Source: Lamellibrachia satsuma
Taxonomy: Eukaryota > Annelida > Polychaeta > Sabellida > Siboglinidae
Assembly (NCBI GenBank): GCA_033239005.1
Contig: BSQZ01000036.1
Coordinates: 1,563,501-1,627,500 of the forward strand
Reading direction: 5' to 3'
DNA length: 64,000 bases
Positions 33,915 through 47,599 of the stretch are shown here, in pieces. The translations under genes and the position numbers were made by a program. The stretch's first letter is position 1; each line of letters opens with the position of its first letter. The notes beneath the pieces are model-generated. The model made no database searches and was not told the origin of the DNA. It saw only the letters and a program-made list of their open reading frames with translations.

Positions 33915-36505
33915 TTATATAAGAGAGAAACAGGGTTTACATACTTGAGAAATATGCTGGCGAAAGTTGAAGTCACTGTCAAAGACAACACCTATATTAC
34001 AAACAGTATCTGATGGGAATGTATCACTGCCAAACAGTTTAACTGGAAAATAACAGATGACGCTATTTCGTTGTTGTTTAGTGCCAATAATAATAAGGTG
34101 TGTTTTATTTGGATTAAGCTTTAACTTACTTGATTCCATCCGAAACAAGATATCAGTAAGACAATCACTTAAAGTCGAAACAGATTCTTGTGCATTTGAA
34201 TGTGAAAGTTATATGTAAACCTGTGTGTCATCAGCATACAGGTGATGACTGAGATTATGATTAGTAATGACTTGGCTGAGCGACGTAGTATATCAGCTGA
34301 ACAGAACAGGGCCAAATGACGGATCCTTGCGGCACTCCGAATGGAAGGTGTTGTGGACAAGATAATGTGCCAGATATATTAAAGGTGCTTAATCAATTCG
34401 ATTTTTTAGCTAGTCTCATTTAAAATTAATTTTGCGAAAAACCAAACATACGTATCCACAGCAACATGCTAGCTCGTTTGTGTAGCTTTTGTTTGCAGTT
34501 TTTGTGAAATCATCAGATAAACTATTAAGTTAGTTAATGTTTGTTCAAGCATAAACTGAAGTGAAAATCGAAATGCTAAAAAATCACTATTTTCTTCCTT
34601 GGTGAAATTTCGTAACTTTATTATGTGATCGGCGAGAGGATGGAAGTCACGCCCATGATCGGCATTGACCCACACAGTGTTTACTGTTTTGGATATTTTA
34701 CCATTTTTATCCTTACTAAAGTCAATTGTTTCGATGATTTGAACAAAAACATTGCTTTATTACACAGACTGCGCACATTACTTAAACTAGTCGCACACTA
34801 CACATCTGGACATAAGTGAACCGGATTCGCGATGGGCTGAACCATTTGAGGAAGCAGTTTTAATGCCGGTGTCTGTCTGAAAAATATGGTTTGAACCACC
34901 GAAGAGCTGAGCCAGAAATGCCAAAATGTCTATGAAGGTGTTGTAAAAGGATTAAATGATCAATTGTATCGAAAGCAGCTGAGAGATCTAGTAAAGTGAG
35001 TGCTGTGACGTTGCCATTGTCCATGTTGTGAATTATATAATTATGTATATTGAGAAGAGCCGTTTCGGTAGAGTGGAATCGTTTATATGAACTGTAGATC
35101 ATTTGATAAGTAATGTTTATAAATATGTTCATGACGGCCATTATCAAATACTTTTTCCAATATTTATGACAGAAAACTGAGATTGGAGATAGGACGATAA
35201 TTCTTTTGGTAATTTTTACATAGAGTTTGTTTTTTTAATAAGACGATTTACAAGAGCTTGTTTGAAATGCAGTGGAACAACTCCACTCTGCATTGAAAGG
35301 TTTATGCTAGTAATAATGGGAAAGATGAGTTGACTGACACAGCTTTTAATAGAAGTGTTGGAAATGGATCAAGACCAAACGATTTGTTAGGAGATTTTTT
35401 TTATAATGTGAACGTCATTAGTAGTTGCAGGTGTGAAACGCTGTAGTGCATTTTCCGAAAGTGGTAGTTCAGGGAAATCATAGTCATCATCATTAGTGAA
35501 AAAAAATCTGTGAAGTATTTTGAAAAAGAACTACACAATGTATCCAATGAAGAATGTTCAGGCAGTGCTTTTAATTTCAGCCGATGTAAAATTGTGTTTA
35601 CGGATTTCCACATCTGGCGAGGGTTTTCAGAATTTGTTGAGATACAATTTGCATAGTAATCAGCAAATATGTAGGTGTTTAGTATAACGAGATCGATCTT
35701 AAAAGTGGAGAACGAGTTCGTCGCCAAATTCTTTCAAGATATCGACGACGAAGTTTTGCTAAAACTATTTCTAGAGACATGCATGGTGATGGAGGGCGAA
35801 CCTGTACACTTTTGGTTTGTTTAGGGGCATGTTTATCCAAGAGTTTACTCGCATAATGTAGATTTAAGTTGGATCAAAAGATCGGAATTTGCAAGATCGT
35901 CATGAACGGTATTTATGTTAATTTAATTCATTGATCGAAATGTGATAAAAAAATGTCTACGTCTTGGCCCAACTTGCAACCACAAATCAATAATGACACA
36001 ATGGTGATCTGATAAACCATCAGTAAGAAATATTACCTGGACAAATGTCAGCAAGACAGACTGATGTATCAGACGCTGATAGCCATGTCTATGTCAAAGC
36101 TAAAATGTCTATGTGTTTAGATAACATCATATCAGAAAGGGCAGCAGATTTATGATGAACATATGTAACAGATTTGTAGTGGAAAAGCGCATGTTTTGAA
36201 GTGTCTTTGGTCCAGAATTTATTGAGACATCACCTGCAAGAAGGAGGATGATAGACAGTCTAAATGATGGGTTACAACCACATTTTGTATACAATTGTCT
36301 GTGTGTATATAGACCAAGATGTAACGCTGGTGTTTTTGAAAAGCTAATGCGTATACTATTGTTGATGAGTATACTATTGTTGATGAATATTCCAGAGTGT
36401 TTATAGATATTGTAGATATCTTCTTCAAGAAAATAGTATTTATCCTTAAATAATGTAGACAAAGATAATAAACAAACGACCAGCACGACGAGATAATACA
36501 TACAT
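33915..36505 (-). mobile_element. near-complete L2/Crack-like non-LTR retrotransposon (pseudogene) with internal insert
   Basis: Reading downward from 36500: a hydrophobic N-terminus, then LLLAGDVSINSGPK (hallmark of this LINE group before the endonuclease), KSAALSDMMLSKHIDILALT, a linker (NPRQMWKSVNTILHRLK), NYRPIS-like sequence at about 35190, KRFHSTETALLNIHNYI, LLDLSAAFDTIDHLILLQHL, ISGSALRWFKPYFSDR (to about 34863), then an insert, then FGVPQGSVIWP (about 34340), LSHHLYADDTQVY (about 34215-34250), KLKLNPNKTHLIIIG. YADD is intact, but many frameshifts make it inactive. Confidence 0.85.
34390..34862. repeat. about 470-bp insertion in the L2-like element; repeat shared with 44632-44882
   Basis: The LINE reading is interrupted between SDRHRH (34863) and STFNISGTLSCPQ (34390). 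The right half of the interruption (34655-34860) aligns with 44650-44880 in the same orientation (CATTGACCC.CACA.TGTTTA, TCAATT.TTTCGATGATTTGA). It is a mobile or dispersed repeat of unknown class, with no coding capacity seen. Confidence 0.7.
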
Positions 36506-37343
36506 TACATGTCAATAATTAAAACTATTATACGCTCAGTGATAATGAAGACTTAAAAAAAGAAAAACAATTCGAAAGGTAGAATATGATGTTATTAAGG
36601 CTAAGTGCAGCTGCAGGGAAAGAAATCACTATTCTGGGATCAAGAATAATTTATTATATTAGAAATGTTAACCGGGGTCGACTCCGATCGGTAAATTGTG
36701 ACTCCTAGGCCAGTTAGATGGAACAACTATCACTAGTATTAACATAGCCTAGCCCTAGGACTAGAATCTAGATGCAGCTAACAGCTTAGCCAAAAACAAT
36801 AACACACTATTTTAGTACTAATATAATAATAGGCACTAACAGATGCAGAAAGGGGTTATAACCAAAGACCTTATTATAATTGCATAATCGCATGTTGAAT
36901 AATCAAAGTATTGCAAAGAAGCAACAAATATGTAAAGAATTTAAACTAAGAATCTGTAAAGCTTAAAAACATATAAAATAACTTCAGATCCTATATATAG
37001 TTTTGAATATAGTTTTAATCCCAACAACTATCGTTGCCTCGATAGTACAACGTCTTTTAAATTGAACCCCAGGCTCAAACCGGAACTATCAGTGGACACA
37101 CACACCGCAGGACTTACAACGCTCTTAAGGAGCCCAGTCCTTGACAGGAAGAACAAGAAGAAGAAAACAAATGTTTGAAATGTGTAAACTCGGCAGCCTC
37201 GTTCTGGCAAAGCAACTGGGAAAACATAGTATGATCTACACACTAGTAAAATCCACCGAACGTGTGTGCATAGTAAGGCGATCTAACCACTATCCCCAGA
37301 AAGATAAACTGTTCCATCAGATTTTTAAAAAATCAGCATAAAG
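36506..37343. other. unannotated stretch
   Basis: AT-rich. Nothing recognised. Confidence 0.4.
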
Positions 37344-37441
37344 AACACACACACGCGAAGAGATGGAGGGGAGAGAGAGAGGGTGGAGGGGGAGAGGGAG
37401 AGTGAGGGGGAGAGGGAGATGGGAGGGAAAGGAGTGGGAGA
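37344..37441. repeat. GA/GGA-rich purine tract
   Basis: Imperfect (GGAGA)n and (GA)n on the plus strand, followed by a short CTGCACTG repeat. Confidence 0.8.
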
Positions 37442-37933
37442 GCTGCACTGCTGCACTGCTGAACTAGTGTTCCGCTGCACTGCACGGCTGCAATTAGTCG
37501 GCTTCTGTGGAAGCAACGTGTGATTAGTCGGCAAAAACGACATGCGTGCTTATTGCAAGACTGTGTCTGTGTCTAAGTCTAATACAAATATGAAATATTG
37601 GCAGGCATGGTGCCAGGACAATGTCAATCAGTCAGGCTGCTAAACCTTGCATCACGCTACCTCGTTCTACAGGACTGTTGCAGTAATCAGAACCGCGTCT
37701 CTCGGGGCCTCTTCACTTCAATGATATTGTTGTTTGCCCAGATATGATGTTTCGTGAGGAAAGTCACACATGCATTTGCTCGTGACGTGGCGTGTTGTGA
37801 TGTATTACTCACAAACACAGATATGTATATAGTATCTCTATGCTCAAGCTACTCATATAATATATTATACGTGCATACATGCATACGTAAAAGGTAAGTT
37901 ATTAAATAGCGCGATACCCAGTCCTTGGGACTT
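37442..37933. other. unannotated stretch
   Basis: Nothing recognised. Confidence 0.4.
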
Positions 37934-38218
37934 CAAAATGCTTTACACTTCACCCCCTGGCAGACCTATTCCTTTACACTTCACCCCCTGGCAGATCTGT
38001 TCATTTACACTTCACCCCCTGGCAGACCTGTTCATTTACACTTCACCCCCTGGCAGATCTGTTTATTTACACTTCACCCCCTGGCAGACCTGTTCATTTA
38101 CACTTCACCCCCTGGCAGATCTGTTCATTTACACTTCACCCCCTGGCAGACCTGTTCATTTACACTTCACCCCCTGGCAGACCCGTTCATTTACACTTCA
38201 TCCCCTGGCAGACCTGCG
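37934..38218. repeat. 31-bp minisatellite, about 9 units
   Basis: The unit is TTCATTTACACTTCACCCCC plus TGGCAGACCTG, with CAGAT/CAGAC variants. It shares the 31-bp period but not the sequence of the 1221-2315 array. Confidence 0.95.
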
Positions 38219-39768
<1,550 letters not shown>

Positions 39769-39911
39769 CAATGGCGTGTCTAGGATCTCGCAAAGGGAAG
39801 GCCAAGGGGGGGGGCTGGAAAAGCTTAGTCACCCACACACAAAAAATACGGAGAAAAAAAAACATTAAGCCAAAGGGGGCATGGGCTCCCCCTCCTAAAG
39901 ACGCCACTACT
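39769..39911. mobile_element. hAT-like MITE, about 143 bp
   Basis: The left end AATGGCGTGTCTAGGA and the inverted right end AGTGGCGTCTTTAGGA (reverse complement of 39893-39908) resemble the CAGTGGCGTATCTAGG terminus seen at 62296-62312. The inside is G/A-rich with no coding capacity. I could not find a convincing 8-bp target duplication. Confidence 0.45.
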
Positions 39912-40487
39912 AATGACACACACCATTCAAGGAGACCCACCTTTGACAGTGACTTGTGTTATTGGTCGTCGGTGACAGAAGTGACTCGAAGGACGTCACC
40001 TGATAGATGTGACCCGAAGGATGCTCACTGCGGACGGCGCGACTGATCAACGAACGTACAACTCACAGAACACCGCTAACTCAAGACGTGTTGCCTTTCA
40101 ACGTAATCGACCGGACCTGCTGCAGACACTACGTCCTCGGCACGTCTTGGACCAGACCGTCGTTCCACGCGAGCGTGCCGTGTTATGCCGCGAAATCATG
40201 AGAGCAAACAGCCAATTAGCATCAATGTGGGCAGAAATCACCGATACATGACTGCCGCCGTGTTCTATTCGCCGAGGGTTTTATGGTCGTTTTCTCGAAT
40301 TACTGATTGGAAGAATTGGGTCGTAGCAGTTATTGCGTCGACAAACAGCGGAATGTAGCGGCGGTTATCGGGAATCCGTTAAAGCGGCGAGTGAAGTCAA
40401 AAGCTGATTAATATCGATGTCGTGCAGCAGCACGATACCGAGTAGAACAAGAATAAAGAAAACATCCGCGCGAGTGGTGGTGTATAA
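39912..40487. other. unannotated stretch
   Basis: Nothing recognised. An 80-codon plus-strand frame (40009-40251) is unassigned. Confidence 0.35.
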
Positions 40488-41138
<651 letters not shown>

Positions 41139-41140
<2 letters not shown>

Positions 41141-41421
41141 GATAAAGTCCCCTCGTACAAAATCCCCCTAGACAAACCTGCCCCAGACAAATCTTCCGGA
41201 TGACATCCCCAGCCTTACGTCAACACTACATTTCCATCGTCATATAACTAAAACACAGTTTTTAGTTAGACAAATACTCGCGTGATACCAACGCAGCTTA
41301 ATGCAGATCAAAATCGCGTTATACTATTGTCTGTCAGATCCAGAGTCTGACGTCACAATCGTAACGGCGAGCGCGCGCCTCCGTCAATCTTCTCCCTAGC
41401 AATCGTGTTTACATATACATT
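41139..41421. other. unannotated spacer
   Basis: Nothing recognised. Confidence 0.4.
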
Positions 41422-41564
41422 ACATTAACAAGATTTAACAAGATTTAATAAGATTTGCCATCCAAGCCAAAGGCCCAGATGGCAAGTGGACAAGGAAGCC
41501 ATTGGCTTATCGAGAGTCCAACAATGTTTATCTACTTATAACCCACCCTCCTGAGATACTAGGG
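41422..41564 (-). mobile_element. CR1 family A 3' UTR fragment (copy A4), severely 5'-truncated
   Basis: Only the last ~140 bp are present: three terminal 10-bp repeats (41424-41454, reverse complement TAAATCTTGT), the TTGCCATC...GATGGCAA hairpin and the end of the coding region. Very short copies of this kind show that insertion starts from the 3' end. Confidence 0.9.
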
Positions 41565-42319
41565 CGACGTACATTTGCCAGTTCAATCTTTCCCACATCC
41601 TGTACATTGCCCTTTGTTTCTGTCGCCAATGTTTGTTAGCCAGACGGATTTGGTTACTAGGCAAAAGTCAAGTAATGGATCTGACAATGGATTTAGAAAA
41701 AATAACGCCACACAAGTGAACGTGTTTGTCTTCAGCATGTTGACGAGATGTGTTTGACACGTGAGAGTCTAGGAGCTGGTTTGGCACTCTACTTGTTCGC
41801 ACACCAAAGCCAACCAGAGAACACGAGAACAAAGCGTCGCCTGCAGCCACGGGCTGGCCGCATCGAGTTGGTTAGGGTCATCTGGCTAGATGAAAAACCA
41901 CATGCAGCCGTAGGCATACCGTGAATAGAACAACGTTTCTTTTCCACTGTGGTATGAGATGGCTAATTTAAAAGTGTCGTGTCAGATAAAGCCCGTTTGC
42001 AAAAACGGAATCAGATTGGATGGAAATGTGTTTTACTAGCGAAATCAGCTATTTTCGATTATACAGTATACATAACGCGTTAGTAATTCAGGTTTAACCG
42101 TTATTGCAATAGCAGCAGGTCAAATATATATGTTGCTAGTCCAAAAATATGGTATTAAGAGTTGGCAAGGTGCAAGGCTTTGATATTACTCTGTCGACCT
42201 TTTTCGTGTCTAGGTTAGGAATATCCCTTGCTTCCCAGGTTACATAGGCGTAAAACCGCATGTACAAAATTACTATAATAACATATTATTGTCTTAGGGA
42301 GGAGATACGTTGTAGGGAA
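41565..42319. other. unannotated stretch
   Basis: Nothing recognised. Confidence 0.4.
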
Positions 42320-42670
<351 letters not shown>

Positions 42671-42744
42671 ACAACTTGAAATAACTGCTTAGATAAAAAA
42701 ATTACGGGTATAAAGTTACGTCTACATTGCCTGTGTGTATGCCT
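42671..42744. other. spacer
   Basis: Nothing recognised. Confidence 0.3.
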
Positions 42745-42786
42745 GCCCTAGGGCGATGCCCTAGGGCGATGCCCTAGGGCAATGCC
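42745..42786. repeat. tandem palindromes, 13-bp period, 3 units
   Basis: GCCCTAGGGC, a perfect 10-bp palindrome, occurs three times, each separated by GAT (42745, 42758, 42771). Confidence 0.9.
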
Positions 42787-42861
42787 AGTAGCAGTGATGG
42801 ATACAACTTCATGCTCCCAAAAATATGTACAACTGCCTGTTTCGCGAAGGGTTCGTACCGT

Positions 42862-42991
42862 ACGAAGGAACTTATGTAGACGTTTGACGGAGATAGCGTA
42901 ACTCGGGACAACGTGGAACACTCATAACACTTTAGCGACTATTGCTATGCGTTATGGAATCTACGTCAAACGTCCACATAAATTCCTCCGT
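42862..42991. repeat. 130-bp inverted-repeat element, 32-bp arms
   Basis: Arms 42862-42893 and 42960-42991 are inverted copies with 28 of 32 matches (core TCAAACGT.(C/T)ACATAA). The loop is 66 bp. MITE-like, with no coding capacity. Confidence 0.6.
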
Positions 42992-43561
42992 AAGAATTAA
43001 ACCCCGGGGAAATTTCGAAATGCGTTTAATGCACGTACCATCCTATGAGCCATTGAACACGCCTATTGGGGTTATGCATCAGTTAGACTTCCTGAATGTA
43101 GGGCATAAGGGCAAAGTTTGGATACAGGATGTTTTTAAAAATTCATATGATCTGACATAAGTGCATTTGTGCAGGGGCATTACCAGGTTTGCTGGCGGAA
43201 GCTGTTGAGGGTGAAATGGTGGATTTTTAGATGATTTTAATAGGCGGAAGGATATTTGTGATTTTTTAGCGATTAGACACGTGTGCGTCGTTATTCATGC
43301 CAATATTGGTAAACATTGGGCGGTATCGCACATATAGGCATATTACAAGAGTTAGAAATGTCTAATGTTTTTAGAAAACTCGACCAGCATGTCAGTGGGA
43401 TGATGACAGCGACTGGTGAAAACTTTTAGAATTTTTCATGGTTACGTTTTCTTATAATTTTGCTAAACGTTAACATGGCCACCAATGGGAAATGTAACCG
43501 TAGGCTGAACCCTATAAACGTCCAGCCTCATACATGCGGAACTAACTACTACTTTATGGAA
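42992..43561. other. unannotated stretch
   Basis: Nothing recognised. Confidence 0.4.
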
Positions 43562-43626
43562 TAGACACGGACTCTGTACCCCGCCTGAGAGCCGACGGTC
43601 TTAACCATTGAGTTACGATTGCTCTC
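43562..43626 (-). repeat. possible tRNA-derived SINE head
   Basis: The reverse complement reads GAGAGCAATCGTAACTCAAT, then GGTTAAGACCGTCGGCTCTC and AGGCGGGGTACAGAGTCCG. This has the shape of a tRNA D-arm (A box, TAACTCAATGG), anticodon region and T-arm (GGTACAGAGTCC for GGTTCGANTCC). No complete cloverleaf can be drawn, so I do not call a tRNA gene. Confidence 0.4.
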
Positions 43627-44033
43627 TATGGGAATATGCTATCGCTTTATTGATTGCCAAACGTCTACATAGAATAATGTTCCATTGTGAAGAACATGTT
43701 AATAAATATGTGGAGCCATGGGCGAACAAAGAACTGCAGCGTGCCTCAAAGTTCAAGAACTACAATAAGATATCGTATTACGTGTGCGGAGTATCAAAGT
43801 TCAGCAACTACAATAAGATATACTATTACCTCAGCGGCGCAACTAAGTCACCGATACGACACAGCCCCGTGTTACGCGGTTGGAAGCGACCACAATGGTT
43901 CGGTGTTTCGCAATGCCTGATTTGTTGAGATACTGCGCACGTTGAGACTGAAGATAAATACTGATGTTGTCTTCGTTCGTCCTCAACTGGACAATCAGCC
44001 ACTCAAACACAGAAAGAGCACGCATGCACGCAA
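43627..44033. other. unannotated stretch
   Basis: A ~35-bp imperfect tandem duplication lies near 43749-43818 (AAGTTCA(A/G)(G/C)AACTACAATA...). No gene recognised. Confidence 0.4.
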
Positions 44034-44622
44034 GAGTATGTATGTATGTATCCATACATACATACATACATACATACATACATACATACATACATACATA
44101 CACACATACACACATACATACAAAAACACGAATATTAACAAACACGCACATACGCACGCAAGCATTTTACGTATGTACATAGGAATGTATGTGCATGTGG
44201 ACATATGTACGTGTGTGTATGTATGTATGTATGTATGTATGCATGTATGTATGTATGTATGTACGTATGTATGTATGTATGTATGTATGTATGTATGTAT
44301 GTATGTATGTATGTATGTATGTATGTATGTATGTATGCATGTATGTATGTATGTATGTACGTATGTATGTATGTATGTATGTATGTATGTATGTATGTAT
44401 GTATGTATGCATGCATGCATGCATGTATGTATGTATGTATGTATACATGCATACATATGTATACATGCATACATATGTATGCATGTATGTATACATACAT
44501 ACATACATATATACATCCATACTTACACACACGTACATACGTGCACACGTACATACATTCCTACGTACATACGTAAAATACATACGTACATATGTACGTA
44601 CGTACGTACATACATACACAAA
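44034..44622. repeat. (CATA)n / (ATGT)n tetranucleotide block with inverted halves
   Basis: (CATA)n at about 44050-44120, (ATGT)n at about 44215-44450, then (ACAT)-type units to 44622. Opposite-strand complementarity between blocks could form a very long hairpin. The Cys/Met/Tyr and His/Thr/Tyr frames are artefacts. Confidence 0.95.
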
Positions 44623-44631
44623 ACAATTTCA

Positions 44632-44882
44632 GCCCTTGGTGAAAGCCGCGTCCATTGACCCGCACATTGTTTACCATTTTGGATATCCAGTATTTTGAGC
44701 CCTACCAGATCTAACAGCTAAAATCAATTATTTCGATGATTTGAAACAAATTACGCATTTGTTTTATTAAATCGACTGCGGATTTTATTTAAACTATTCA
44801 CATATTATATATTTGGAATTGAACGAACCGTATTCACGAGGGCTAAACCAATTGAGGATGGAGTTTTAAGTAAATGTATTGC
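44632..44882. repeat. dispersed repeat shared with the insert at 34655-34862
   Basis: Direct-orientation homologue of the insertion inside the L2-like element. Here it lies directly after the tetranucleotide block. Confidence 0.7.
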
Positions 44883-45124
44883 GCCACCTGGTGACTATGT
44901 CCAAAGTCTCTGCCTGCTGGCATGAGAACAAATCGCTCGAAAATAACGGATACAATTAATTACCACTCAGTCTATGCGTGGTGCAGAATATGACACTTCT
45001 CTGACTTCAGTAATCAGGGAGGAAGGCAAGAATTCGGTTGATATATCTTCAAGCTGAATGACGGCTCGCAAAATCGAACAAGATTGCACACATTTCGTGT
45101 CGACTTGGAGCCTGCGTGCAGCGT

Positions 45125-46004
45125 CATCGCTAATTGCGTCGAAGTGCAGATGCGTCTTGCGTGACTGATATTTTGATCTCCCGCGTTCACGTCTGCTTCA
45201 GTGCATGTAGTTTGGCAGTTCGTCCTACTTCAAGCCCAATCTGCCTCGTGCAGCTCGCTTGTATCGTAATCTTCACACTGTTGGTCGACTTTTCCCGCTA
45301 TCTACCGGCCGGTGTTCTTCGCGTGTGGTTTGTTACGCTGATAACGAGAGAGCGCCTTTGTGAATGTGCCTACCACGACGGTGAAGTTAAATATATCGTG
45401 TTGCGTGTTCGTGAGCACTCGTTCGTTTGCGAGCCAAGTAAAAGAAACATAGTGAAGTCCCTTAAACGTTGATTCCAAAAACCAGGAGTTTGAAGAGGGA
45501 AAAAAAGAAGAGTACGTAGATGAGTGGTAATAAATAAGTTTATTTCGGAACTGCACAAAGTACACAATAAACAATATAAAGATGTAAAAGCGGTACTCCG
45601 TGACCATGATGCAGTTCCTGGTTGATAGCGGAGCCAAATGGCTGTCACCAGTTCAGAAAAACACAAAATACATAGACTAAACCAATTACATTGATTGAGA
45701 ATCACCAACCGACAGTGATTAAGCCAATGAAGCATTAATAACTGTTGCACAACAGGTAGAGAAGTACGATAAGGGAGAAGAAGAAGAAGAAGAAGAAGAG
45801 AGAAACGGACAGGAGAAGGTAAAACAAATAATGAAAATGAGGGGAAGCTGAGGGAGAAGAAGAATAAGCAGGGAAGGAGGAAGAAGTGGAAGATAAAGAC
45901 GAAGATGCGGTATTAGACAGATGCAGAGATATACAGACGTGAAAGCGGGAGATCAAAGTACCAGTCACGCGAGACGCATCTGCTCTTCGACGCAATTAGC
46001 GATG
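45125..46004. repeat. pair of inverted 71-bp repeats, 738 bp apart
   Basis: 45125-45195 and 45934-46004 are inverted copies with 66 of 71 matches (outer end CATCGCTAATTGCGTCGAAG). Weaker similarity extends outside both. Either these are terminal repeats of an ~880-bp element or two copies of a short dispersed repeat in opposite orientation. A 112-codon plus-strand frame from 45134 starts inside the left arm but is not recognised. Confidence 0.75.
45770..45910. repeat. GAA/GGA-rich purine tract
   Basis: Imperfect (AGAAGA)n and (GGAAGA)n on the plus strand, inside the inverted-repeat pair. Confidence 0.7.
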
Positions 46005-46280
46005 GCGCTCCAAGTCTACAAGTGGGACGAGAAGAAAACGTGATGAAAATGAAGAGAAAACAAAACAGGAGGAAACGAAAGACGACGGCGAGGAATGGGA
46101 AGAACAAATTAGGCAGAGGAAGGCAGGTGAAGTTTGGTAGTAGGTGCATACACTGTCGATCTCGTGGTAGATTTGGTGCCATGCTAACAATCGCTGCACT
46201 TTTGCTCTGTATATTATTGCTGTTTTAATAATAACAATCAATAATGCCATGATTATGATTTGTAGGAAAAGAACCGCCGT
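46005..46280. other. unannotated spacer
   Basis: A plus-strand frame of basic residues (46022-46228) has composition driven by purine repeats; not called. Confidence 0.35.
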
Positions 46281-46356
46281 GCTGATGACAATAAAGATGT
46301 TGACGACGAGTCACTAATGCTGATGACGATAAAGATGTTGACGACGAGTCACTAAT
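46281..46356. repeat. 38-bp tandem duplication
   Basis: GCTGATGAC(A/G)ATAAAGATGT... is repeated exactly twice with one difference. Confidence 0.95.
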
Positions 46357-47599
46357 GGCACGGTTGGTAAGCCGATATTTCTATTGATCTGCCAAGAACG
46401 CAGCCATTGGAATCACCAGTAAGCAGCTCGTGGCACGTAGCACTGTTGCTCGTGCTGCAACGCGTTCATTACAACCGATACTAATTATTATACGGATCCA
46501 CGCAACGGGCCCCAGTACTGCATCGGACATGGCACAAGTAGATGTTACTATATGCTGTAACCAGTAACCGTGATCTGCGAAAACGTATTCGACACTATGT
46601 TGATTACACGGCCATATAAGTAATAATGAATCACAACTGAGTATGTTTGAGAAAGAACTTGATAAACGTACCGGACTATAATTTATTGCGAATGCACATT
46701 CCGGTTTTTAGTTCCTCGTGCGTTTCATATTAGTCGTGACCGTGGCTATGATATTAATGGCTGTGTTGATGATATCAACAGCGATGGCGATGATACTAAT
46801 CGCCATGGCGATTATTTTAGTGACGATTATATTAATAACGACGATGACGAATGAATGCGACGCAGAACTAGTCAGGCATATTACGCGGCAGCACCACGTA
46901 GGCTCGCATCGTTTTCAGAAATTGCAATTTGAGTGCCTGCAGATAATGTTTTTTCAACAAACATTAGTATTCGGGTCATTTGCTCGCCAAGCAATCATCT
47001 GTAGACGTCAGTCAATAGCGTATTTCTATCAAACAACGCGGGTTCTCCGTTGGGTGCTACTTTGTCTGTTCTCGTCATGTGCACGTCACTATGGACATGA
47101 ATAAGCGCGTTCACGTAATCAATTAGTCTACTTCGACTGCCGGCAGCCAACGTGCTTGTTCCATAAACACAGCGCCTCGTAAAACTACGACTTTATGAAG
47201 CATTGCCTAGTGTTGATACGTTGTGGTGGCAATAGATCTAGCCGACGTGATCGAGGACGCGTTGATTGTGGAGACCATAACAGCGAGATTGTAGGGTTTG
47301 TTAGTCTCGGTGGCGTGATTTCTTGCGACTATGATGATGACCCATTTTAGCAACCACTGAAAAAGCGCTACAGTGCAGCGCATAATGGAGGGATCAGGTG
47401 ACTTCATGCCCACGTGATCGCACTATACGTCGCCATAAAGTTACGCAAAATGCTTTGCGACTGCCATGACCAAACCACCGCGTGCTTTGAATATAAGAGA
47501 AATGGACCGTCCTGGGGTCTGTCGTGAAATTGCTGGAGACGAATGTGTGTTCGGAAACATTACGGAAAGGGATGTTTTTTAATGGATGAAAATAGGGTT
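46357..47599. other. unannotated stretch
   Basis: No gene recognised. 46740-46850 is a degenerate GAT/ATG trinucleotide stretch giving a falsely hydrophobic frame. ATCGCCATGGCGAT (46799-46812) is a perfect palindrome. Confidence 0.35.

Noticed and set aside
43562..43626. Functional tRNA gene
   Set aside because: The T arm is degenerate and no complete acceptor stem can be paired, so only a SINE-like remnant is proposed.
43942..44698. Long Met/Tyr/Cys/Val and His/Thr/Tyr frames
   Set aside because: Translations of (ATGT)n/(CATA)n tetranucleotide repeats.
45134..45472. 112-codon plus-strand frame with a hydrophobic segment
   Set aside because: It begins inside a 71-bp dispersed inverted repeat and matches no family I recognise. 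Length is within chance expectation for the region.
46718..47104. 128-codon frame with a strongly hydrophobic N-terminus
   Set aside because: The hydrophobic part is the translation of a degenerate ATG/GAT trinucleotide stretch, and no ATG-supported start is seen.
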